NCBI GenBank assembly: GCA_937900605.1
Contig: CALCDK010000141.1
Span: 1 to 7,585, forward strand
Reading direction: 5' to 3'
Length of the DNA stretch: 7,585 bases
DNA from: an uncultured Olsenella sp.
GTDB taxonomy: Bacteria > Actinomycetota > Coriobacteriia > Coriobacteriales > Atopobiaceae
Below the pieces are notes generated by a model. It did no database searches, had not been told where the DNA came from, and saw nothing but the letters and a program-made list of their open reading frames with translations. The position numbers and the translations under genes were made by a program. Every line of letters starts with the position of its first letter. Positions within the stretch are counted from its first letter, which is position 1. Shown here piece after piece: positions 1-5,717 of this stretch.

Positions 1-238
1 TATTGGAGCAAGGGTTGAGGGTGTAGGGCGCATGTGCGACCAGCTTTCCGAAAGATTCGCGCTCCAAAAGGTCGCACAGGGCCGCCGCGTCGGCGGGATC
101 TATGGCCTTGGCGGCTCCGCCCTGAGGGTTGCGCGTGAAGAACGCGAAGGTCGTGGCCCCGACGGACAGGGCGTCGCGGCCCATGGCGGCATAGCCCCCC
201 GAGGTGGAGAGGTGGCAGCCGAGGAAGTGTGCGGGCAT
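1..238 (-). CDS. nfo: Deoxyribonuclease IV (AP endonuclease family 2), N-terminal part, cut by window edge
   Basis: Endonuclease IV cleaves the phosphodiester bond 5' of abasic sites in DNA during base excision repair, using a trinuclear zinc centre in a TIM barrel. Only the first 79 residues are in the window; the rest lies beyond position 1. They show GCHLSTSGG (residues 7-15, the family's GxHxSxxGG opening with a zinc-region His9), GATTFAFFTRNPQGG (27-41) and VAHAPYTLNPCS (67-78, with His69 matching the zinc histidine of the HxxY motif). The upstream gene coaBC ends in TGA at 240-238. Minus-strand bases 241-236 read ATGATG, so the start may be 241 (ATGA overlap) or 238 (TGATG overlap). I chose 238 because the AAGGGG just upstream is better spaced from it. 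Translation is probably coupled to coaBC. The reading frame is open to the edge. Identification is by motif and very firm for the family. Confidence 0.9.
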   Translation of the reverse strand, partial: MPAHFLGCHLSTSGGYAAMGRDALSVGATTFAFFTRNPQGGAAKAIDPADAAALCDLLERESFGKLVAHAPYTLNPCSN

Positions 239-1446
239 CATGCGCCCCTTTCGGCGAGAAGGCCCCTGACGTGGTCGCAGACGAGGTCGGCGACGTCGGC
301 CAGGGGCAGTGTGTCGTGCTGCTCGACGCCGTCGGGGCCCACGAGGGCCACGCGGCTCGTGTCGGAGCCGAACGTCGAGTCGGCGCGCGAGACGTCGTTG
401 GCCACGACGAGGTCGCAGCCCTTGCGCTCGAGCTTGGCGCGGGCGTTGTCGAGAAGGTCGTCCGTCTCGGCGGCGAAGCCCACGACGACACGGCGGCCCT
501 TGCGGGCGCCGAGCGCGGCGAGCACGTCGCCCGTCTCGACGAGCTCGATGGCGTCGAGGCGCTCGCGGGACTTCTTGAGCTTGTGGTCGGCGGGGCGCGC
601 CGGAGTGTAGTCGGCGACGGCCGCCGAGCACACGACGGCGTCGGCGCCCTCGAACGCGTCGCAGGTCGCGGCCATCATCTGGGCCGCGCTGCGCACGTCG
701 ACGCGGCGCACGCCTCGAGGCGTGGCGAGGCTCGTTGGGCCGCTCACGAGGGTCACCTCGGCGCCGCGGCGACGTGCCGCGGCCGCGATGGCGTAGCCCA
801 TCTTGCCGGTGGAGCGGTTGGCGACATAGCGCACCGGGTCGACGTCCTCGTAGGTGGGCCCGGCGTTGACCACGAGCCGCACGCCCGCGAGGTCGCGCCG
901 GCCGAGGGCCTGGTCGAGCGCGTCGAGCACGGCGTCGCGGACCTCGTCGACGTCGGCGAGCTTGCCCTCGCCCACCTCGCCGCAGGCCAGCCGCCCGCCC
1001 ACGGGCCCCACCAGCGTGACGCCGCGCCCGCGCAGCATAGCAACGTTGGCCTGGGTGGACGTGGCACGCCACATGCGCACGTTCATGCCCGGCGCGACCA
1101 CCACGGGGCAGTCGCAGGCCAGCAGCGTCGTGGTGAGGCAGTCGTCGGCGATGCCGCAGGCCAGCTTGGCGATCGCGTTGGCAGTCGCCGGCACCACCAC
1201 GGCCACGTCGGCCCAGGCGGACAGCTCGATGTGGGCGATGGGGCTCCCCTCTCGCCCGAACAGGTCGTCGGCCACGGGAGAGCCACTCAGGGCCTCGAAC
1301 GTGACCGGCCCGACGAAGCGCTCGGCCTCGCGCGTCATGGTGACGCGGACCTCGCAGCCCGCCCTCTGGAGGGCGCGCAGGACCTCGCAGGCCTTGTATG
1401 CGGCTATGCCCCCGCAGACGGCGAGAAGGACGTGCGGGGCGCTCAC
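238..1446 (-). CDS. coaBC: Bifunctional phosphopantothenoylcysteine decarboxylase / phosphopantothenate-cysteine ligase CoaBC
   Basis: CoaBC ligates 4'-phosphopantothenate to cysteine using CTP (CoaB, C-terminal half) and decarboxylates the product to 4'-phosphopantetheine (CoaC, FMN-dependent N-terminal half), two cytosolic steps of CoA synthesis. The 402-residue length is normal. CoaC features are GGIAAYK (12-18), catalytic His72 in AHIEL, the PATAN segment (86-90), Asn122 in PGMN, and Cys155 in the LACGE substrate flap. CoaB features are NAGPTYEDVDPVRYVANRS (194-212), the SAAVADY segment (274-280), the HKLKK motif with Lys289, GFAAET (323-328) and VANDVS (348-353). Nothing is missing. The start is GTG at 1446, whose bases form a 4-base GTGA overlap with the stop of the zinc-ribbon gene upstream; no strong Shine-Dalgarno is seen, so translation is likely coupled. 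The open frame extends further upstream, but that part is only a shadow of the zinc-ribbon gene. The gene ends overlapping nfo. Confidence 0.97.
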   Translation of the reverse strand: MSAPHVLLAVCGGIAAYKACEVLRALQRAGCEVRVTMTREAERFVGPVTFEALSGSPVADDLFGREGSPIAHIELSAWADVAVVVPATANAIAKLACGIADDCLTTTLLACDCPVVVAPGMNVRMWRATSTQANVAMLRGRGVTLVGPVGGRLACGEVGEGKLADVDEVRDAVLDALDQALGRRDLAGVRLVVNAGPTYEDVDPVRYVANRSTGKMGYAIAAAARRRGAEVTLVSGPTSLATPRGVRRVDVRSAAQMMAATCDAFEGADAVVCSAAVADYTPARPADHKLKKSRERLDAIELVETGDVLAALGARKGRRVVVGFAAETDDLLDNARAKLERKGCDLVVANDVSRADSTFGSDTSRVALVGPDGVEQHDTLPLADVADLVCDHVRGLLAERGA

Positions 1447-2168
1447 TGGCAATCGACCGTCCCGGTGGTCACGAGCATGCGGTGGCAGTACGGGCAGGTC
1501 GTGACCTCGTCGCCGTGGGCGAGGTCGTGGAACTGGCTGGGCTGCAGCTTGACGCGGCAGGTGCTCGGGACGTTGCCCTCGAGGCGCTCGACGGCCAGGC
1601 CGCCGAAGCGCTTGCGGGCGGCCTCGTAGGTGGCGAGGGTCTCGGCGCCCAGCTGGGAGGCCACGGAATCGCGGCGGCCGGACAGCTCGACGATCTCGGC
1701 GCGCAGGGCGCGGGAGTCCTCGGCGAGGGAGGCCTCGGCGGCGGCGCGCTCGGCGTCGAGGCGCTCCACGGTGGCGCGGGCGTTGCGCTCGGCCAGGGAC
1801 AGGCGGTCGAGCTGCTCCTGCTGCGGGCCCAGCTGGAACTCGCACTTCTCGATGCGCTTGGCCAGGGACGTGAGCTGCTCCTCGAGGTCGCGCAGCTGGC
1901 GGTGGTCCCTCTCGCCGGACTCCGCGTCGGCCTGGACGTCGGAGACCTTGTAGCGGTAGTAGTCGAGGTCGGCACGGGTCTCCTCGATCTCGAGCTCGGC
2001 GTCCTTGCGCTTGCCGACGATGCCGGTCAGCTCGCTGGTCACCTTGCGGCGGGCGAGGTCGATGGTGCGGATGCGCTCCTGCTGCGGCAGCTTGGAGAGC
2101 TGGGAGGCGCAGCGCAGGAGCCTGAGGTCGAGGTCCTGGAGGTCGAGGAGGGCGGAAGCTTCGCTCAT
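1443..2168 (-). CDS. Coiled-coil zinc-ribbon protein (C4-type zinc ribbon, PF02591 / CdsZ-like)
   Basis: This 241-residue protein matches the family of a long helical hairpin followed by a small C-terminal zinc ribbon, annotated as C4-type zinc ribbon domain or zf-RING_7. The molecular role of the family is poorly defined; nucleic acid or partner binding is usually assumed. Residues from about 5 to 175 are rich in E, R, K, Q, A and L with heptad-like spacing, as expected for an antiparallel coiled coil. The C-terminus carries AVERLEGNVPSTCRVKLQP (192-210) and then HGDEVTTCPYCHRML (218-232). The second knuckle is a clean CxxC (Cys225, Cys228) followed by His229. The first knuckle has only Cys204, with Pro201 where the family usually has the first Cys, so a C4 site is incomplete. 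The ATG at 2168 is supported by AAGGAG six bases upstream. The gene sits 25 bases after the desulfurase gene and overlaps coaBC by GTGA. Confidence 0.88.
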   Translation of the reverse strand: MSEASALLDLQDLDLRLLRCASQLSKLPQQERIRTIDLARRKVTSELTGIVGKRKDAELEIEETRADLDYYRYKVSDVQADAESGERDHRQLRDLEEQLTSLAKRIEKCEFQLGPQQEQLDRLSLAERNARATVERLDAERAAAEASLAEDSRALRAEIVELSGRRDSVASQLGAETLATYEAARKRFGGLAVERLEGNVPSTCRVKLQPSQFHDLAHGDEVTTCPYCHRMLVTTGTVDCQ

Positions 2169-2174
2169 GGGGTG

Positions 2175-2180
2175 CTCCTT
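2175..2180 (-). promoter_or_regulatory. Shine-Dalgarno site of the zinc-ribbon gene
   Basis: Minus-strand AAGGAG lies six bases before the ATG at 2168. It is the strongest ribosome binding site downstream of rpe and fixes the start of the zinc-ribbon gene, excluding the longer open frame that runs up to about 2309 inside the desulfurase gene. It sits in the 25-base gap after the desulfurase stop codon, the largest gap between der and nfo. Confidence 0.75.
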
Positions 2181-2193
2181 GCTCTGTCGCGGG

Positions 2194-3297
2194 CTAGCCG
2201 CGGCGTACGGGGTGGGAGGATACGATGCCGAGAAGCGCCTGTGCCAGGCGCTCGAGGTCCGCGGGGTCGGCGCGCTCGTCGAAGGAGACGCGCAGCGACC
2301 CGTAGGCAAGGCGCGACGGGATGCCCATCGCGGTGAGGACGTGGCTGGGGTCCAGCGAGCCGGACGAGCAGGCCGAGCCCGCCGAGACCTCGAAGCCCGC
2401 CTGGTCGAGGGAGAGCACGAGGGTCTCGGAGTCGAGGCGCTGGGTCATCACGCTCACGATGCCCGGCAGCCGGTCGGGGCCGACGGTCGTGCCCGCGGTG
2501 GGGACGATGCCGGTGCCCGGAGCGCACAGGGCGTCGTAGAGCGCCTGGGCGCGCGACGCGACGAGCGCGCGGGTGGCACCGAGCCCGTCGTGGCAGGCGC
2601 GGGCCGCGGCCGCGAACCCGAGGGCGCCGCGGACGTCCTGCGTGCCGGCGCGGCGGCCCTGCTCCTGGCCGCCGCCGAAGGACTGCGGCCTGAGCGGCGT
2701 GCGCGGGCGCAGCGCGAGGGCGCCGACGCCGACGGGGCCGCCGGCGTCGGTGTGGAAGAGAGCGCCGCAGCCGTGGGCCACGGACGCGAGGGCCTCCACG
2801 GGCTGGACGACGCCCGTCTCGTTGTTGGCGCTCATGACGCTGACGAGGGCGCACGTGTCGTCTACGACGCCGGCGAGCAGCTCCGGGGTCACGGTGCCGC
2901 CGGCGTCGCAGGGCGCGAGCCGCACCTCGAAGCCGCGCTCGCGCAGGGCGGGCGCGAGGTCGAGGACGGAGTCGTGCTCGATGGCCGACAGGACCACCGT
3001 GCGGCGGCGCGCGTCGCGGGCGCGGGCGCCGGCGGACATCCCGAGCACGGCGAGGTTGTTGGCCTCGGTGCCGCCGGAGGTCCAGACGACGTCGGAGGGG
3101 CGCAGCCCGCCGCCAAGGCAGGCGACGAGGTCGCGCCGGGCGCCGTCGAGGGCGCGCGCGGCCTCGCGGCCCATCGAGTGCAGCGAGTTGGGGTTGGCGC
3201 CGGCGAAGCCGGAGCGCTCGTAGCGCCCCATGGCCTCGCGGGCCTCGTCGCGCAGGGGCGCCGAGGCGGCGTAGTCGAGGTACGTGCGGGCAGCCAT
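2194..3297 (-). CDS. NifS/IscS-type cysteine desulfurase lacking the PLP-lysine loop (probably inactive)
   Basis: Cysteine desulfurases use PLP to take sulfur from cysteine as a persulfide for Fe-S clusters and thiolated cofactors. This 367-residue protein keeps YLDYAASAPL (6-15), SGGTEANN (74-81), EHDSVL with His108, SANNETGVVQP (156-166), HTDA with PLP-contacting Asp184, GGGQEQGRRAGT (208-219), the persulfide cysteine Cys310 in SAGSACSSGS, and substrate-contacting Arg336. After HTDA (182-185) the sequence jumps straight to GGPVGVGALALR. In E. coli IscS this interval holds about 27 residues, including the glutamine after HVDA and the SGHK lysine that forms the Schiff base with PLP. About 26 residues are therefore missing, in frame, at about 2742/2743. 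The whole protein contains no lysine, so no substitute exists. The ATG at 3297 opens directly onto the conserved N-terminus; a longer open frame upstream is a shadow of rpe. It follows rpe by five bases. Family assignment is firm; loss of activity is inferred. Confidence 0.9.
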   Translation of the reverse strand: MAARTYLDYAASAPLRDEAREAMGRYERSGFAGANPNSLHSMGREAARALDGARRDLVACLGGGLRPSDVVWTSGGTEANNLAVLGMSAGARARDARRRTVVLSAIEHDSVLDLAPALRERGFEVRLAPCDAGGTVTPELLAGVVDDTCALVSVMSANNETGVVQPVEALASVAHGCGALFHTDAGGPVGVGALALRPRTPLRPQSFGGGQEQGRRAGTQDVRGALGFAAAARACHDGLGATRALVASRAQALYDALCAPGTGIVPTAGTTVGPDRLPGIVSVMTQRLDSETLVLSLDQAGFEVSAGSACSSGSLDPSHVLTAMGIPSRLAYGSLRVSFDERADPADLERLAQALLGIVSSHPVRRG

Positions 3298-3302
3298 GCG
3301 GC

Positions 3303-3967
3303 CTACGCCCTCTTCGTGGTGCCAGCCAGGCCGGCCTCGCGGATCTGCGCGATGGCGGCGGCGCGGTCGGGCGCGCCGAAGACGGCACTGCCGGCGACGA
3401 GGACGTTGGCGCCGGCGGCGCACACGTCAGCGGCGTTGGCGGCGCTGATGCCGCCGTCGACCTCGACGAGCGGGCTGACGCCGTGCTCGTCGCACATGCG
3501 GCGCAGCTGGCGCAGCTTGCGGACGGACGAGGGGATGAAGCGCTGGCCGCCGAAGCCCGGGTTGACGGTCATGAGCAGGACCATGTCGAGGTCGTCGATG
3601 ATCGCGTCGAGCACGCTCACGGGCGTGGCGGGGTTGAGCGCCACGCACGCCCTGGCGCCGCGGTCGCGGACCAGCGAGACCAGGCGGTGCGCGTGGGCCG
3701 TGGCCTCCCAGTGGAAGGACAGCAGGTCGGCGCCGGCGTCGAGGTAGGCCGGGACGACCTCGTCGGGGTTGCAGACCATCAGGTGCGCTCGCAGCTGGCC
3801 TTGACGGCGCGCAGCACGTCGGGCCCGAAGGTGAGGTTGGGCACGAAGTGCCCGTCCATGACGTCGTAGTGGAGCACGTCGGCCGTCGAGACCGAGGCGA
3901 GCTCCTCGCCGATCCTGGAGAAGTCGGCGGAGAGCAGGGAGGGGGCGATCAGGGTCTCGTCGTGCAT
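3303..3967 (-). pseudogene. rpe: Ribulose-phosphate 3-epimerase, disrupted by a frameshift (about 13 bases lost)
   Basis: Rpe interconverts ribulose-5-phosphate and xylulose-5-phosphate in the pentose phosphate pathway. The first 62 codons (3967-3782) give a normal N-terminus: [36 protein letters not shown] with metal ligands His33 and Asp35, then [10 protein letters not shown] and TGA at 3781-3779. The rest continues in another frame: [57 protein letters not shown] and VAGSAVFG, ending in TAG at 3303-3305. Intact relatives (for example B. subtilis Rpe) have about five more residues before HLM, of the type LPLDV. With two bases left in the gap, about 13 bases are missing near 3785-3790. The total span of 665 bases is not a multiple of three. 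The start is ATG 3967, with AAGGAG eight bases upstream and 19 bases of overlap with the end of gpsA. No slippery site is visible, so programmed frameshifting is unlikely. Either a true pseudogene or a sequence error. Confidence 0.9.
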
Positions 3968-5007
3968 GCGTTGGGCTCCTTCTTGTGCGTTGGGTCGGGG
4001 ATGCCGTAGAACTCCTGGCTGGGTATGCGGCCGAGCAGTCGCTCGGAGGCCTCCTGGAGGGTCGCGCCGTGGTGCAGGACGTCGTCCACGGCGCGGGCGA
4101 TCGGGGCGTCGACGCCGGCGCGCACGGCGAGCTCGCGGACGCTTCGCGCGGCGCGGGCGCCCTCGACCTTCGCGACCTCGACCGCCTTCGCGGACGCCGC
4201 CTCGTAGCCCTCGAGCGTCTCGCCCGCGACGAGCGCCTCGCCGAACGAGCGGTTGCGCGAGTGAGGGGAGGTGCAGGTGGCCACGAGGTCGCCCATGCCG
4301 GCGAGGCCCATGGGCGTGAGCGGGTCGGCGCCCACGGCTGCGGCGATGCGCGAGACCTCGGCGAGGCCGCGCGTCATGAGCACGGCGAGGGTGTTGTCGC
4401 CGGCGCCCATGCCGACGGCGACGTTCTTGGTGGCGGCGCAGACCTCCACGCCGCGGACGTCGGAGGTGACGTAGACGCGGAAGGCCGGGCCGCACAGGAC
4501 GTCGCGGAACGTGGACGCGACGCCCTCGTCGGACGAGGCGACGACTGCGGCCGACACCTTGGCAAGGCAGACCTCCTCGGCGTGGTTGGGGCCCGACAGG
4601 ACCGCCATGCGCCCGGGGCGCCCGAGCTCCTGGGCGCAGACGTCGAGCATGAGGTCGCCCGTGCCCTCCTCGACGCCCTTGGTGAGCACGAGGACGGGCA
4701 CGTCGTCGGAGAGAAGCCCCGCCATCCGCGCGCAGGTGGCCCTCAGGTGCGCCGAGGGCAGCGCGAGGACGACGGCGTCGGCGCCGTCGAGCGCCTCGGC
4801 CAGCGAGCCGGTGGCCGCGACGTTTTCGGGCAGCCGGTAGTCGACGAGGTGGCGCGGGTTGCGGTGCTCGTCGGCGACGCGGCGCGCGACCTCGACCGAG
4901 CGGCACCACATCACGACCTCGGGGCAGTTGGCGGCGGCGAGGCCCGCCACGGCCGTGCCCCACGAGCCGGAGCCGACGACGGCGACGCGGCGGGCGCGGG
5001 CGCTCAT
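3949..5007 (-). CDS. gpsA: NAD(P)-dependent glycerol-3-phosphate dehydrogenase, with two indels near and after the active site
   Basis: GpsA reduces dihydroxyacetone phosphate to sn-glycerol-3-phosphate, the acceptor acylated by PlsY encoded just upstream. The 352-residue protein shows the Rossmann motif GSGSWGTA (12-19), LPSAH (83-87), TKG with Lys110, SGPNHAEE (138-145), catalytic Lys194 in [19 protein letters not shown] (204-217), MGLAGMGDL (233-241) and SRNRSFG (250-256). Two oddities stand out. After KNV the family has about seven more residues before the GxGxGxN turn (E. coli KNVIAIGAGMSDGIGFGAN; here [12 protein letters not shown]). Also, residues 273-282 ([10 protein letters not shown]) come from a near-perfect 15-base tandem duplication, making this stretch five residues longer than in E. 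coli. The first probably harms the active site; that is inference. The start ATG 5007 overlaps the plsY stop as ATGA, with GAGGGG upstream. The last residues after EFYGI run through the rpe ribosome binding site. Confidence 0.93.
   Translation of the reverse strand: MSARARRVAVVGSGSWGTAVAGLAAANCPEVVMWCRSVEVARRVADEHRNPRHLVDYRLPENVAATGSLAEALDGADAVVLALPSAHLRATCARMAGLLSDDVPVLVLTKGVEEGTGDLMLDVCAQELGRPGRMAVLSGPNHAEEVCLAKVSAAVVASSDEGVASTFRDVLCGPAFRVYVTSDVRGVEVCAATKNVAVGMGAGDNTLAVLMTRGLAEVSRIAAAVGADPLTPMGLAGMGDLVATCTSPHSRNRSFGEALVAGETLEGYEAASAKAVEVAKVEGARAARSVRELAVRAGVDAPIARAVDDVLHHGATLQEASERLLGRIPSQEFYGIPDPTHKKEPNACTTRP
3976..3981 (-). promoter_or_regulatory. Shine-Dalgarno site of rpe, inside the gpsA 3' end
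   Basis: Minus-strand AAGGAG lies eight bases before the rpe ATG at 3967, within the last codons of gpsA. It confirms that rpe was translated from its own start despite overlapping gpsA, and supports the chosen start of the now disrupted gene. Confidence 0.75.
4162..4191 (-). repeat. 15-base tandem duplication inside gpsA
   Basis: On the minus strand, 4191-4177 and 4176-4162 are adjacent copies that share CGCGAAGG followed by GTCGAGG or TCGAGG. They encode AKAVE and VAKVE. Typical GpsA proteins have no extra residues here, so an in-frame slippage duplication followed by small divergence is likely. The copies are imperfect, so the event is probably not a very recent one. Confidence 0.55.
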
Positions 5008-5717
5008 CGGCCGGCCCCCTCGCCCTCGCCGGAAGCCTCGGCCGGGGCCTTGCCCGCAGCCTCGTCCTCATGGAAGCGGAACTCGGACTCCTGCCCGCGG
5101 ACGAGCTTGCGGATGTTGGCGCGGTGGGCCCAGATGGCCAGGCCGCAGCCGGCCGCCACGAGCAGCGTGCCCCACGGGCTCATGCCGCAGACGACGCAGC
5201 CCACCGGGATGGCGAGCGCGGCCGCCACGGAGCCCAGCGAGACGCGGCGCGTGGAGACCGCGAGCACGATGAAGAGCGCGAGCGCGGCGCTCGTGGCGGG
5301 CCAGCAGACGCCGAGGCCGGCGCCCAGGCCCACGGCCACGCCCTTGCCGCCGTGGAAGTGCAGGTACGGCGAGAGGATGTGGCCGCACACACAGGCCGCG
5401 AACACGGCGCCGAGCGCGGCGTCGGCCGGCTGGCCCCACGCGATGGCGGACCAGTCGCCGCCGAAGACGACCGAGCCGAGCACGACGCGGGCGAGAAGCA
5501 CGCAGACGAGGCCCTTGAGGGCGTCGAGCAGCAGCGTGAGCGCGGCGGCGCCCTTGCCCACCGAGCGTGCGACGTTGGTGGTGCCGATGTTGCCGGAGCC
5601 CACCTCGCGCACGTCGACGTCGCCCTTGATGCTGCCCACGAGCAGGCCGAAGGGGATGCCGCAGACGAAGTACGACAGGACGCACAGCAGCACGGTGGCC
5701 ACGACCAGCGGGCCCAT
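5004..5717 (-). CDS. plsY: Acyl-phosphate:glycerol-3-phosphate acyltransferase PlsY
   Basis: PlsY is a membrane enzyme that transfers an acyl chain from acyl-phosphate to glycerol-3-phosphate, giving lysophosphatidate, the first committed step of phospholipid synthesis in most bacteria. The 237 residues show a first membrane segment (about 4-28) with IPFG, the loop motif GSGNIGTTN (40-48), further hydrophobic segments (about 58-83, 98-116, 133-154, 160-196), the second motif [15 protein letters not shown] (112-126), and the third motif AHRANIRKL (197-205). All three conserved catalytic loops are intact. The C-terminus has a hydrophilic, Glu/Ala/Gly-rich tail of about 25 residues beyond the usual family end. 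The start ATG 5717 shares its A with the der stop (TGATG) and the stop overlaps gpsA by ATGA, so translation is probably coupled on both sides. The adjacent gpsA makes its substrate. Confidence 0.96.
   Translation of the reverse strand: MGPLVVATVLLCVLSYFVCGIPFGLLVGSIKGDVDVREVGSGNIGTTNVARSVGKGAAALTLLLDALKGLVCVLLARVVLGSVVFGGDWSAIAWGQPADAALGAVFAACVCGHILSPYLHFHGGKGVAVGLGAGLGVCWPATSAALALFIVLAVSTRRVSLGSVAAALAIPVGCVVCGMSPWGTLLVAAGCGLAIWAHRANIRKLVRGQESEFRFHEDEAAGKAPAEASGEGEGAGR

Noticed and set aside
229..1629. Long plus-strand open frame of about 466 codons opposite coaBC
   Set aside because: It is antisense to a clearly conserved gene, is full of Ala, Gly, Arg, Val and His as expected from the reverse of GC-rich codons, and shows no family motif.
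1447..1845. N-terminal extension of CoaBC in the same open frame
   Set aside because: The extension is Arg/Pro/Ala-rich and overlaps the zinc-ribbon gene; the GTG at 1446 sits at the normal CoaBC N-terminus with a GTGA overlap.
3298..3423. N-terminal extension of the cysteine desulfurase
   Set aside because: Arg-rich and overlapping the conserved end of rpe; the ATG at 3297 immediately precedes the YLDYAASAPL start region.
2005..3747. Plus-strand open frame of about 580 codons opposite the desulfurase and rpe
   Set aside because: Antisense shadow with Ala/Gly/Arg-rich composition; it does not restore any function to the damaged genes.
3777..3800. Programmed ribosomal frameshift in rpe
   Set aside because: No slippery heptamer or obvious stimulatory structure, and about five residues are missing as well as the frame, so a simple frameshift would not give a normal protein.
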